Position numbers and translations under genes: made by a program
The notes under the pieces: generated by a model
Seen by the model: only the letters and a program-made list of their open reading frames with translations
Told to the model about the DNA's origin: nothing
Database searches by the model: none
In this document: in pieces, positions 14,982-27,600 of the stretch
Layout of the letters: the number at the start of each line of letters is the position of its first letter
Numbering within the stretch: the stretch's first letter is position 1
Origin: Ramazzottius varieornatus
Taxonomy: Eukaryota > Tardigrada > Eutardigrada > Parachela > Ramazzottiidae
Length of the DNA stretch: 64,000 nt
Reading direction: 5' to 3'
Assembly: GCA_001949185.1 (NCBI GenBank)
Contig: BDGG01000002.1
Location: 5,694,448 to 5,758,447, forward strand

Positions 14982-17900
14982 TCAAAGCTCATCTTTGGGA
15001 ACATCATTCAGATAATCTTGTGGATTAATCTGCTTAAACTGCATTTGCGGTTCACTGGGTGTCTCTTCCTCGTTAGTGTCGTCCTCTTCATCCGCAGCAT
15101 CACCACTGGGCGCAGCAAACTCTTCGAACTCTTCAATCTTCTCATCGAGAGAGATATCCAAACCGCGACGCTACAAAGTTACTCGACACTATCATACCAC
15201 TTATTACGATGACTAGAACAACGAAAAATCCTACCAGCATCTTTTCGACTCGTTCGAAGAACCCGGAAGTGTCAGAAACCGCGAAGCCAGATCGAATAGC
15301 CGAGGTTTCATAGAGTACAAACGCGAGGTCTTTAGCTGCCTCGTCGTTCTCATCAGCTTCCACTCGGCGCAGAAGGTCCTTAACGATGGGATGTCCAGGG
15401 TTCAGTTCGAGAGTCTTCTTCTGGGTGGCGTAGAAACTGGAAAAAAGAAACCATGATATTATGTCACTAACCGTTATCATCAACCAAGAATATCCGGCAT
15501 GCCTCGATCAAGATAATGGTGGACTTACTCTTGAGTAGGATCTTTGGCTCTAGCGTAAGCCTGAGCTTTCATGATCCGTTCCATGTTTCCGGTCCAGCCA
15601 TAAGACTTCGCAACCAAGGCGCAAGGTGACTGAGTTAAGCGTTCCGAGATGACGGCTTTGTCGATCTACCAAACAATAACGGTTCATTTCAGGATGCGAA
15701 TTGCCGCACGAGTTCAGAGAAGGAAGTTTTATACCTTTTCCTTGAGAACTTTCTCTTGAAGCCACTTGGTCAAGGGTTCATACTGCTTCTGCAGCTCTTC
15801 CACGCGCTTCTTCGACTTGTCCGTCTCGCCCAGCTTCAGACCTTCCTTGGCAGCGTTTTGGAACTTCTTACCCTCAAACTCTGGCATAGACTGCATGCAG
15901 TACTCATCGACGGGTTCGGTGAGGTACAGAACTTCGTATCCCTTAGCCAGCAGACGCTCAACAAAGGGCGACTTCTCGGCCTCAGCGCGGTTGGCGGCAG
16001 CCATGTAGTAGATGGAGTCCTGCTTGGGCTTCATTCGGGTAACGTAGTCGGCCAGAAGAGTGTTATCACTACCATTCGAAGTCTGGAATCGCAGCAACTT
16101 GGCAAGACGACTGCGGTTAGCGGAGTCCTCGATCGCACCCAATTTGATACTATGGAGAAAAGATAAAATCAGATCTGCGGTGAGAAATGTATCTGTAAGA
16201 TAGATATTTTTGAAATTCCATTTTCACAATCAATAGAAAATCTTCATTTTTGGGCAGCAAATTCCATTCGTAACGAATTCATCTTCCCTTTTCGGCACTT
16301 ACTTGGTACTGTATTCATCCCAGAACTTATCGGCATCTTTCTTATCCATCTTCTTGATCATGTCCAAGACCTTTCGGACAAGCTTCTTCCTGATAAGCTT
16401 TATCAGCTTGTTCTGTTGCAGGGTTTCACGCGACACGTTCAAAGGTAAGTCATCGGAGTCAACCTGGCGGAGTCACGAAATTCAAACATAGCTCACCTTC
16501 TCATCAGAGCAAACGAACAAGCGGTAACTCACCACACCGCGGACGAAGTTCAAGTATTTGGGAATGATATCTTGGAAGTCATCAGTGATAAAAACCCGAC
16601 GGACATAGAGCTACAACACAAAATAAACACGGCTCTACAAACAGACAACATTTACTTACATAATCGAAATGGGGAAGCAAACGTTTAACCCACCTTGATA
16701 TTTTCCGTCTTCGCCCCGTACTTGGAGAACATCTCCGAAGGACCCTTCTTGGGGACGAAGAGAATGGACTTGAAGGATACTTCACCCTCAGCCGTGAAGT
16801 GAATCTTGGCAAGAGGTTCTTCCGTATCTTTGGAGAAGGCTTTGTAGAACTCGTTGTATTCATTCTCGGTAACATCAGCAGGCCTAAGAGGAAAAAAGCC
16901 ATCAATCTTGACACACAACATCGTTCAACAGCAGCAGACTTACTTTCTGGTCCAGATGGGCTTGAGTTCGTTCATCAAGACCCAGTCCCACACTGTCTTC
17001 TCGACCTTCTTCTTCTTGGTCTCTTTCTCTTCCGGTGCTTCTTCAACCTTTCCTTCTTCGTCCTCGCTTGGTGTTTCAGGTTTCTTGGCTTCTGCTTCCT
17101 CCTCGGGTTCTTCCGTAGTCTCAGTCTTGCTAGCCCACAAGTAGATTGGGAAGTTGATGAACTGACTGTACTTTTTGACCAGCTCCTTGATCGTGTTCTC
17201 TTCCAAGTAATCGTACGCTTCCTCCTTCATGTACAAACTATAAGAAAATGATTGCGAATCAACCAAGTGTTCCCCAGCAAGAGAACCGATGGGTCCTGCA
17301 GTTCATACCTTATTGTAGTTCCGCGGTTCAGAGTGACTCCACGTGGGTCCTCCACGATGCTGTAACTTTGAGCATCCGATTCCCAAATGTACTGCATGTC
17401 ATTGTTGTTCTTCGATGTGACGACGACACGATCAGCAACGAGGAAAGTGGAATAGAAACCAACACCGAACTGACCAATAAGTTCTCCAGCCTGTGTACCC
17501 AGAAAGCCGGTGGTCAAGCCCTTATGTACAGAGTACTACAAACGAAGTCGAAAAAACTGCTCTGAGTTTGCGAAGAAGAATTTACCTCGTTAGCCGAGCT
17601 TTCCTGGAGTTTGTTGAAGAACTCGTTAGTTCCGGATCGGGCGATGGTACCCAAGTTCTTCATAAGCTCGTCCTTGGTCATACCAATACCGGTATCGGTG
17701 ATATGCAGGACGTGGTTTTCCTTGTCGGCCTATAAAATAAAGCATATTTGTATCCATTAGTTCTCTAAAGTTTGCTGCTTTGTGGGGTACACGCTTAAAA
17801 TACCTTGACGCGAATGGACAGCTCCTCGCCAGACTTCATTGCGTCTTTATCGGTCAACGAAATGATACGAATCTTGTCCAATGCATCCGAAGCGTTTGAG

Positions 17901-18382
17901 ATCAGCTCACGCAGAAAGATTTCCTTGTTCTTATACAGTGAGTTGATGATCAACTTCATCATGCGATCGACCTCGGCCTGGAACTGATGTTTTTCTGCCT
18001 TATCCCGGATTTCTTTCATCTGCGCCACATTGAGTCCATCTATCTTTATTGCCTCTTCCTCTCTAAACAAGTAATCGTATACCAGTGCACAAGGGCCCTC
18101 CAGTATCTCTCATTATATGCTGCATACACTCACCTGGATACCACTTCATCATCCGTGCGCGATCCTGCTTTGCTCTTCCCTATATTAGGCTTGACACTGG
18201 GGCTAACGTCCTCGTCTTCTTCCACATCGTCCCCCCTTCCTTGCGTCCTCAGCGGACCTGAAAGAAAAGCCATACAAGTTTACACACTGTCACATTATGT
18301 CATAATAGTAAATAGCAAAGCTTCACATACCGAGAAGCAGAAGCACTGCAGCAAGACTCGCGAACAAAAGGAGGCGATTCAT
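14982..18382 (-). CDS. HSP90B1: endoplasmin (GRP94/HSP90B1), ER HSP90 chaperone
   Basis: The start [18 protein letters not shown] (ATG 18382) is a signal peptide. An acidic segment ([10 protein letters not shown]) and the HSP90 N-domain hallmark [20 protein letters not shown] follow (about 17.9 kb). Then come the ATP-lid glycine motifs GIGMTKDEL-like and [20 protein letters not shown] (17.4 kb), a highly charged Glu/Lys linker, and the middle domain with the client and ATPase regions. The C-terminal dimerisation domain leads into an acidic tail ending exactly in KDEL, TGA at 14982. The KDEL ending and signal peptide identify the ER paralogue, not cytosolic HSP90. GRP94 folds secreted and membrane proteins such as integrins and Toll-like receptors. 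About ten exons with short introns. It is divergent with the CRELD gene, another ER folding factor. Confidence 0.97.
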
Positions 18383-19172
18383 CCTGCAGCAAGCTAGTTA
18401 GGCTTCTCCCCAAACTCAGACAATCTCTTTTCCTCGCTAACGGTTCCCCAGTTGCTGTAATTGCTGTGACAGCAAATGTATTAATAGAAAACTTTGTAAA
18501 ATAATAATGACACGTAGAGGTGTTTGATCTTCAAACGCAATCGGCCAGTGGCTACTGCGATTTCCCTATGCAACATGCAGTGCGGTGATGACTGACCTGA
18601 TTCGATACAAGGTCGTGCTTCCAACGAGGTCCAAGAGGCAAGCGATGGTACGAACTAACGAACACAAATGAATTCCTGGAGGAAGATGAACACTTATCAT
18701 AAATACATCCAAATCGATTTTTATGTGTTCTCGCCGACCGCTGGGCGGGGCTTGGACGTGGCAGAATGGGGCATTCGGGAGATTGCGGTTTTCGAATAAA
18801 CGCCGAAGGCTCCTTGGTACCTCTTCACGCAATCTCTTAAGTGTCCACTACTGCGCCCCTTCGGGTAATCGGGTTGTAGGAACTACTAGGAGTGTAGTGG
18901 TCTCATTAGGAGTGACTCGTATCCCACTGTAACGGTTTCGATGCCTGAGAACCCATTGCAGTGTGGACAGATTATTTGCTTTATTTGCTCGCGTTTCCAA
19001 ATACGGATCCCATCGTGCACGCGAGAAAGGACACGTCGGCGCTCCCGTTCGCGGGATTGAATGTACGTACTGGAGCCGTGAGTAAAGGAGTCGGAATCTG
19101 GTCATCAGATACTGTGACTGGAGTATCTAGCTACTACTGTCTGCTGGAGCCTGCCTTCCAAGTTGTCGCCAA
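18383..19172. promoter_or_regulatory. divergent intergenic region shared by GRP94 and CRELD
   Basis: Roughly 790 bases separate the two start codons, so one region serves both genes. A GC-box-like GGGCGGGG (18743-18750) is followed by GACGTGGC (18755-18762), which contains the ACGTG core of unfolded-protein-response elements. A perfect CCAAT-N9-CCACG ERSE was not found; the nearest match on the minus strand is CGAAT-N10-CCACG. ER-stress control is therefore only a suggestion. Confidence 0.4.
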
Positions 19173-20749
19173 ATGCTACCTCGAATGTTCGGTTGGATCT
19201 CTCCGTGTTCGACGCATCTATACTTGGCGACAGCGGTCTGCCTGTCGGCAATAGCTAGTGTCTACTCGGCCGACTTGAAGGTGCAATGTCAAGCCTGCAA
19301 AGACTTCGTGCAGACGTTCTGGCAGGTAAAATAGAGTTTTGCTGACCATTTCGCTACTGTGGGTTGTCGTGTGTTAATCCGACGCTTCGTTGCAGGGACA
19401 TGAGAATACCGCGAAATCGAATTTCGGGGGCGGAAATACGGACTGGGAAGAGACTCGTCTAGGCAGTTATGCTACCAGGTATGGACGCGAGCACTGCTCG
19501 TACGTACTGTGCAGTTCGGTTTCACGGTAGCGATAGTCGTGTTCCCTTTTAGCGAAACAAGGTTGGTAGAAATCATGGAGCACTCGTGTACCTCCGGAAC
19601 CGACAAAGATCAGGTATCTTTGTATACCTCCGTCTTGTATCATACAAAGTTTGCAGTAATTGCTCTTACGCAGTGTCACCAGTTCGTGGAACACAACGAG
19701 GAACCCATAGAGAAATGGTACTTTCATCTGCAAAAAGCCTTCCCAAATTTCGAGAAATGGCTCTGCATGGATAACACCAGAGGTTCGCTCGGACTAGATG
19801 CTCTTGTTCAATACCTTCCTCGGAGATAACATGCATGAAATTGGAGCGTGCTTTATTTAGTGTGCTGTCCGCCGAACACATTTGGACCAGACTGCGAACC
19901 CTGTCCTGGTGGTACTGAGAACCCTTGCACCGGACGTGGAACCTGCGAGGTTTGTTCGTGACTTGGTCACTTGGACGAGTTTGAAGACCTCGAAGAATCC
20001 TACCCGATATCTGGCGGGCTTATCGTATGTCTCGTTTAAACATGGTTCTGTCCTTCAGGGAAGTGGCACAAGAGAAGGTTCCGGGGCATGTAGGTGTCAG
20101 AAAGGGTACTCTGGCGCGATGTGCGATCTCTGTGATAGTGGATATGAGATAACCGACAGGAATGATACTTCAATTACCTGTGAAGGTGAGAATCCGTCGA
20201 AGTTTGAGGTTCCTCGCAAAACCGATGGTTTCTACAACATGTTTCATGTTGTTGCAGATATTGACGAATGTGAGCTGGATCCCTTGACGTGCAAAATAGC
20301 AAGCGAGTACTGTTTCAACACCGAAGGTAGTCACAAATGCTACAAGTGCCATCCTGCGTGCCATGGAGGCTGTTCCGGTGCTGGAGCCGGACGGTGTAAG
20401 AACTGTGCGGATGGATACATTCAAGTCAATGGAACATGCATAGGTAGGTCCAGAAGACTTTGTAAGGTTGTTGATATACTGTAGATTAGAAATGTTTCTT
20501 CGTGTTTGTAAGAAGGACGTGGTTGATGTTGCAGCGGTTCCCAAGAGTCTCTACACTGGCTTTCTGCAGTTGTTTCAAAACTTTGATAAAACAATAGTGT
20601 TCTGTGGTGGTGGTCTCATAACGAGCTATTTCTTTGTGAGAAACGGCGAGTATTTGAAACTTGCGTTTGTTGGTGTTCTCATGGCGGCTATCCTTTCTGC
20701 TTGGAAATATGGTGATGAGATGCGTGAGAAGTCTCGTGCTGGTCTTTAG
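19173..20749 (+). CDS. CRELD protein, membrane-tail isoform (cysteine-rich with EGF-like domains)
   Basis: The start at 19173 (or in-frame ATG 19185) gives a signal peptide ending near ASVYSADL. The CRELD N-terminal domain follows: CQACKDFVQTFWQGHENTAK with a CxxC pair, FGGGNTDWEE, and SETRLVEIMEHSC. Next are CCPPNTFGPDCEPCPGGTENP, EGF-like modules (CRCQKGYSGAMCDLC) and a calcium-binding EGF start DIDECELDPLTC with furin-like Cys repeats. The exon encoding CI ends in phase 1 before gtaggt (about 20443). One continuation, from an acceptor at 20489 or 20534, encodes two membrane helices separated by RNGEYLK and stops at 20749. This matches CRELD1, whose double C-terminal helix anchors it in the ER. 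CRELDs assist folding and assembly of receptors such as acetylcholine receptors. A second possible last exon is listed separately. Confidence 0.93.
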
Positions 20750-20799
20750 ATTTTCGCAGTGTATCTAAGAAATGTTCCTTGTATTCTCTTGTCTTTCAG

Positions 20800-20915
20800 A
20801 CGAACAAGTTGCTTTGAAAGAACAGGACCAAGCCTTGTCCGACAATAAAGTTCCTGTTGAAGCTTCGCTAAGCGACCACCAGTCTTTGCCGAACGATGAA
20901 CGTACTGACTTATGA
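20800..20915 (+). CDS. alternative last exon of CRELD, soluble ER-retained tail
   Basis: A strong polypyrimidine tract and cag precede 20800. The exon starts with AC, which completes the phase-1 G left by the donor after ...NGTCI to give Asp. It then reads DEQVALKEQDQALSDNKVPV and on to an acidic tail ending RTDL, TGA at 20913-20915. This resembles vertebrate CRELD2, which lacks membrane helices and ends in an ER-retention-like REDL after an acidic stretch. Splicing that skips 20490-20749 would give a soluble ER protein from the same gene. The phase match and splice site are seen; use of the exon is inferred. Confidence 0.75.
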
Positions 20916-21394
20916 GTACTCATTTGGTACAGTAAGTTTATGGCTGTTTCGGTGTTGAGTGGTATCAAGCATGGCTTTCTTGTAGTTTCTTCGGTAATTT
21001 ATTCCACTGTGATACGAAACTTTTTTACTTCGTTTTTTTATTTTGATAAACCTTCCTGTCCTGTTTGAGAGACGCAGCTTACAGTGAGTGCCTCGTTGAA
21101 CTCGTGCACCCATTTTTTGGATGTTTCTTATGTTTTGGCAACAGCCTGCTTTGGAGACATTTAGCTTCTGTATGGATTCGAAGGAATATGTTCTCAATTC
21201 ATATCCTTGGTTTTGTTTTCTGCTGATCTGTTTGCTGTTGGGACGCTCGAAAAGTACTTCGTTGTGGATCGTTGTTCTGTGGCTTTAAATTATTTATTTC
21301 GGTTTGCAGAAGACAACAAATCCGAGAGTAATTAGGTAGCTCTGATTACTAGACCTATCATGGCGGCTATTCGTAAATGAAAATCTTGGCAGAG
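20916..21394. other. convergent 3' intergenic region (CRELD / F-box gene)
   Basis: About 480 T-rich bases, likely the two 3' UTRs. The open frame at 20910-21197 on the minus strand is Lys/Arg-rich and looks non-coding. Confidence 0.4.
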
Positions 21395-22903
21395 TTAGGT
21401 TTGTGGTTCAGATTCAATCACAATCCTGGTCTTGGGACCCATCAAAGAAGCCAGTATCTGCCATACATCTTTTCCCGGTTGGACTTTGCATTCGCGGACA
21501 TCCAGCTCTTGCAAGAACTCCATTTCGCTCAAGCGACATAAAATATCTCTCGTAATCAGTTCAAGGTCTCCGTGTAGCGAGAGACGATGCAAATTAGGGA
21601 ACCAATCAGGCAAGTTGCCAATCTTGTTCAAATTTGTACAACCGTACAAATGAAGGTCCGTCAGGGTGGTACCGCACCTTTCTGACAGCTTGAGCAGTGC
21701 TTCGATACTCAGCCCGAATTCGATCTCGGTTAAGTTCAAGTGGATGATTCGAAGGGAGAGTGGAACATGTTGGAAGACTTCGGCAGGAGCTGTAGCATTA
21801 CGGAGGTCCAGTTCGCGCAGGTTTGCCCATTTAGTCAGGCAGGAGGTTAGGAACGACTCGAGGAGCTCGTCGATGCCATGTGTCTGTAGGCGGAAGATCT
21901 GCAGACTCTGTAGCGCGGCGATGGCTTCCTCATTGAGTACATGATGCAGTGTGCCTGACAGATCTAGTTCCTCTAAATTTAGCCGACTAATGCGCTCCGG
22001 TTTCTCGCTCTCGCCACTTGCTCCCTCTTCCACCGTCAGCTGAGCGAAATTAGATCTGACGTTTGGATCACGTTCCGGCATCGGAGGGCTGTCTTCGAGG
22101 ACTGGCGGTGCTATAAACATGCCGCTAATGTCCGGGAAACGGAAGGAACATTTACGCAGCGCAAACCGTCGTAATTTGGGCAAATGGTACAGCAGATGCT
22201 GCAAGGCCAGTTTCGACATGGGCAAGAGTACGTACCTAAAACACATCAGAGTGGGATGACAATATGATGTCAGTCAAGACCTTCAATCAGGACTGAGGCA
22301 AACAGAATACCTTCGGAAACTGAGGGAAAGTTCTTCGAGGTTTGGCAGGCGCGCCAGCTGACGGAGGGCGTCTGTTCTCTCGACAATTACATCAACACAT
22401 AAGATCTCGACAGACAGCTTTCTGAGAGAGGATAGTTGGCTAATGTCACAAAAGAGACGATCGTCGGCGTATAAAATCGAATGAACGTTCAGGACCTCTA
22501 AGTGTTCGAGACTTCGCATTCCCTCTGGAAGTCCCTTGTTCTTATCACATTTCAACGGCGTGGTGATGGTTTCCAGCAGTGGGATGTTTTCCGCCAGCTC
22601 ATCCCACTGTAAATCGTTCCAAACGAGATTATGTCGGTGCGACGCTGCGTCTTGTGACAGGTCCTTCGCTGTGGGGTGGACTTCCACATGGCGAATGTTC
22701 CGTTGGCGAATAAGCCGCCACAGGGGTTCCCGGAACCTTCGGATGGACGACAGGCGAACCATTTGGTGCCGCCAGAACGTAGGATCGTCCATTAGTTGAC
22801 GCATATGTCTACAGGCTTGTCTTAGAGAGGCGCGGTCCGCTGGATCCAGCCGGAGGAATATATCGGCTTGGATATCCCATGGCAGGAGCTCCAGGTAGTT
22901 CAT
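21395..22903 (-). CDS. F-box / leucine-rich-repeat protein (FBXL type)
   Basis: Two exons: about 22903-22309, and 22236 or so down to 21395. They join in phase (SFRR to YVLLPMSKLA), giving about 480 residues. An N-terminal F-box (LELLPWDIQADIFLRLDPAD then RASLRQACRHMRQLM, residues about 3-40) would bind SKP1 in an SCF ubiquitin ligase. The rest is a chain of leucine-rich repeats, such as LEHLEVLNVHSI, LSSLRKLSVEIL, LPNLEELSLSF, LNLEELDLSG, WANLRELDLRNA, LTDLHLYGCTN and FPNLHRLSLHGDLE, which would select substrates. A Glu/Pro/Ser-rich insert lies around SPPMPERDP. The ortholog group is not clear. It is convergent with CRELD. Confidence 0.85.
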
Positions 22904-24693
22904 TCTGTACTTTGAACATTTGATGAAATAGATATATTATACTGCTTTCGCAAACTCAATGTGAAAACTAGGCAGCGTCTTACCTATAGTTGTGAAGCGT
23001 CAAGCACACACGGAATCGAATTCGTTCAAGAACACGAAGAAAATGTTGAAGTATGAAGAACGCGGGCTACTACGGATGCTAACATCTTGAGATGGAAGAC
23101 TCGGAAAGGAAGACTTGAAAGACGTCTTTATCGATGACAAGCTAAGCTGCGCAAATAAACTCACACCCCGTAAAGTTGGTGCTGGCTTTGTACTTCCTCA
23201 TAGTACGAACAGCATGCAGTTTGTGAGTCACAGTGCCAGTGTCGGTTCCTCAGCCGCGGCAGTGATATCGGCAGAAAGCGCTGGCTGTCAGCAGTCACAG
23301 AGACGGTCGAGAGACCTACGATATTTGAAACAGTACGTGCGAATAACAGAGTTTATTAGCTCGGTCTAAAAATAATATTCCGTATAGCGTGAATATATAC
23401 ACCCCCCGGCTAGTTCCACGCAGTCATTCAAGTCGTCGTCGCGTCGATAAGACCTGTCATGCGGACGTTGAGTCTTCTCCCCCGCCGCCGCCTGTCGATG
23501 AATATCCTGAAACACACAAAGAGCATGCTGGGTTCTGGCTTAGTTATTTGGACTACCGACTTTTTCATGGTACTTACAGTGAGCATGATCTTTCAAGGCG
23601 GGACGACCAGGTAGGAACAGCAGTTCTGTCCTTTTTGGATGATAACAAACCCCACTTCCGTGTGGCTCTTCAAGCAGCGCCCTCTGTCGTGCACCTTGTA
23701 TCGCCGAACTGGCACTGCTCTAAAGTCGACAGAGTTCGGACCTCGTCGAGGTTCTTTTGTGTCCACAGGGTTTCCGAGTTAAAAATAGTGCAATTAACAA
23801 AAAAAAGATAAACAAAACGGCCGAACATAAGTACTGCCTAATTTACAAGCACGGACGCTGGCGAAAGATCCTGCATAGGTAGGGCGGGAGGACTCCGACG
23901 ATTTTTCACACGAAGGAAAGTTCAATTAGCTTCCCACGTGTATAAACCCCGGTTATCTCTTGTCCGAAGCAGTTTCGACGAGGAGGCTGGATCAGAAATC
24001 AGCAAGTCGGAGGCGTGACCAATCAGGGACGGATTTTGGCAAAAACAACTGTAATAAATTACGTAATTGAAGAATTGCCAAAGTCACTGTCATGGCCAAC
24101 ATGCCGCACCACAGCTGCGAGAGACCTATTTGTGGAACGAACGTTTAACGATATTCTGTCACACGCAGTAGCCAAAAATTTCGGCGGAGTGCAAGCTTAA
24201 TGTTCTGGAATAACGTTCTGATGCATCCCCAAAAGCAACCCGGATTTATTTCTTTTCTGATGGTGCTATGAGGTCAATCAGTTCTTCTGACCTTGCATTC
24301 TCGAAACGTTTCTTACCGCACTTGTGAATTGTACTTTGATACCGACGTCCGAGGGTCAGCTGCTCGTGCATCTTTTTTCTTGATCCTTCTATCGTTTAAT
24401 CTGCTAGACGTTCCTAACAGTTGCAAATTCTTTAGATTACCAAATTTGCATGTTCTTTCGGTCGCATATTATAGTATCAGTCCCTCCAATGACGGGGCTC
24501 TGTATTCTGATTTACCTTGGTCGATTGTGAGATCTGAAGCCGCGTTCTACTGAAGGGTCCGCGCATGCCAGGATCGTGCTGAATTTCGCGCTGTTATATT
24601 TTTCGAATAGCTGCTAATAGTTCAAAGCCGAAGCTCCGATATTGTACAAAGGATACTTACGACGATTCTCCCAGTCTGAGTTGCCGGAGCAAG
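22904..24693. other. long intergenic region with an unrecognised 140-codon frame
   Basis: No gene recognised in about 1.8 kb. A plus-strand frame at 23389-23811 encodes an Arg-rich start, a short proline run (SPPPPPPV) and FWLSYLDYRLFHGTYSEHDL. It could be an exon of an unknown gene or chance. Other frames (23115-23369, 24015-24200, 24293-24553) look random. The divergent promoters of the F-box gene and AASS should lie at the two ends. Confidence 0.35.
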
Positions 24694-27600
24694 AATGTTG
24701 CGCCATTGGTCAAGCCATTTCCGGTCGTTTATCAGCCCACCATGCGCGAACGCCCTTACACGTTCCCCGAAATCGACTTCCTCCAGGAGCCATCAACCCA
24801 TCATGGCGATCAGACGGGAAGATCAGTAAGTGCAGTCGCTGGCGTCTTCAAATTATTGTGCTTTTTTAATTCTGTTTAGGTCTGTCTGGGAACGAAGAGC
24901 CCCTCTAGCTCCAAATCACGTGCGGAAACTGGTTCGACAAGGCGTCAAAGTTTTGGTGCAGCCCTCGAACAGGCGTGCGTACCCTATGAAGGTTTGTGAA
25001 CACTTTCCTGAGCCCCTTCAGAAAAAAAGACAAATCTGGTTTCTGTAGTCCTATCAAAACGCTGGAGCACTCATCCAGGAGGACATTACCGACGCAAGCC
25101 TTATTATTGGAGTAAAGCGTGTGGACTCTATCGACTCGCTCCTTCCCGATAAGACCTATTGTTTCTTTTCGCACACCATCAAAGCTCAAGAGGCAAACAT
25201 GCCGCTCTTGGATATGATAATCGAGAAGAATATCAGACTGATCGACTACGAGAAGATGGTGGACAAAAATGGTGCTCGGGTCGTCGCATTCGGAAAATGG
25301 GCCGGAGTCGCCGGCATGATTAACAGTACGCCGTCGACAATTTTCTCTCCGCTTGATCCAATTCTTCCCGGACGAACGGGGAGCAATTTTTTTACCGCGC
25401 TTTCTGCACATTTTCACCCACATGCATGAATCTAATATTTTTTTCTGTCAGTTCTCCACGGGCTTGGAATCCGACTTCTGGCGCTGGGTCATCACTCGCC
25501 GTTCATGGTATGCGAATTTAGGCTCCTCACCATTCAGCTCTCCTGATGGTGAAATATCAAGTGTTGACTCTTTTCCAGTATATCGGGCCAGCACACAATT
25601 ACAGGAGCAGCAGTATGGCCAAGCAAGCTTTCCGGGATGCCGGCTATGAAATTAGTTTGGGACTGATGCCGAAGTCAATGGGTCCCCTGACATTCGTCTT
25701 CACGGGAAGCGGGAACGTTTCTCAAGGAGCCCAAGAAATGTTCCAAGAACTTCCGTTCGAATATGTCGACCCCAAAGACTTGCCAAAAGTTGCCACACAT
25801 GGTGGTAAGTACTGTGGTTGAGTTAGGAACTACTCGGGTTTTGCGCTTACAACTTTATGATACCACCTTAATTCTTTTTCCAGCCATGAATAAACTTTAC
25901 GCCTGCGTCGTATCAAGAGGTGCTCACTACGTTAGAAAAGACGGTGGAAGTTTCGACGCGGAAGAGTTCGCCAACCACCCTGAACGATACTCCTCTACTT
26001 TTGCTCAAAAATTAAGTGCCTGGCACTAGCCTAAAAATACATCAGAATTTAGATTTCTTTCCTTGCAGATTGCTCCATATGCAACGTGTATAATCAATGG
26101 AATTTACTGGGCGGTAAACGCACCTCGACTGTTGACCATACCGGACGCCAAGATTCTACTGCAACCTGCCAAGCAGCCCTGGCTTCCGGCGACCCTTGGT
26201 CAACCACAACTACCTCACCGCCTCCTTGCCATCTGTGATATTAGCGCAGACCCTGGTGGGTCAATCGAGTTCATGAACGAATGCACCACGATCGATAAAC
26301 CCTTTTGCCTTTACGACGCCGACCAACACACAAATCAAGAAAGGTACGCCGAAAATGCAGGACTGACAAATCAAGAACTCAAATCCGCTCCTTTAGTCAT
26401 CACTCTTGAAAACTCGAGAAGTGTCCCGAACCAGAATCGCTATCTTTTTTCAGTTTTGCTGGTCCCGGAGTACTCGTTTGTTCCATCGACAATATGCCAG
26501 CCCAATTGCCGAGAGAAGCTACAGATTTCTTTGGCGAACTATTGCTTCCTCATGTACCGGACTTGGTAAGAACGAAGCTCCTCCGATTTTCGATTCGTGC
26601 CCTAAATTAACCACCTGCTGTATGTTCCCAGCTGAAATCCGACGCCACTTCGTCTTTCGAATCTTACGAAGCAGGCAGTGTCGTAAAAAATGTAAGTTCA
26701 AAATCCATTTCGCATCTGCAACGTTTAGCTGATTTGAGCTGACGGAAAACCGTTTCACGTTTAATTTGTTTACAGGCAGTAATTGCGTCCAACGGGAAAC
26801 TGACTCCAAATTTCTCCTACATCGACGACCTCCGGCAAAGCAAGAAGCGATCGCAGTCAAAAGCGATGAGTACTCATCAGCACTCGAAGAAGGTGTTAGT
26901 GCTTGGCGCCGGGTACGTGGCGATGCCGGTGGTCGAGTACCTGACCAGAGATAACAACGTGGTTATTACGGTCGGTAAGTCTTGTCGTTTTCCAGCTCTT
27001 GGTTCTAGTCCAGATCGAAGCTCAGCTTTGGTATTGCAGCATCGGCAGTCCGAGAAGAAGCGGACCAGCTAGCCCAAAAGTTTCAGCACACGGATGCCGT
27101 TCATTTGGACGTCGACAAGAAACCCCAGGACATGGACAAGTTGATCCAGGAGCATGACGTGGTAGTTAGCTTACTACCATACGGCTTGCACGGAAGAGTG
27201 GCCGAATCTTGCATCAACCACAAAGTCAATATGGTCACTGCAAGCTACAGTCACTCGTTTGGAAAACAGAAAGATTCTTTCTCTTCTCGGTAGGAAGATT
27301 CAATCAAAACAGTGTACGGACGTATTCAGATGAATACAGATAACTCGACTTCTTAGTGCCGAGCAAGCAGGAATTACCATCCTGAACGAAATGGGACTTG
27401 ACCCTGGGATCGACCATCTGCTTGCGATGGACTGCTTTGATGACGTTAAGGAACTCGGCGGAAAGGTAAGACCTCGACCATGTGCCCTAACCCATGCAGT
27501 AGTGCAGTAGTTTTACTGCTTAGCTCCATTTGTGGGCAATGCACTGCTTCATCGTTTTGTCAGGTGACATCTTTCAAGTCATACTGCGGGGGCCTTCCGG

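Noticed and set aside
18737-18765. Possible ERSE (CCAAT-N9-CCACG) between GRP94 and CRELD
   Set aside because: The closest minus-strand match has CGAAT and a spacing of 10, so it is not a true ERSE; only an ACGTG core is supported.
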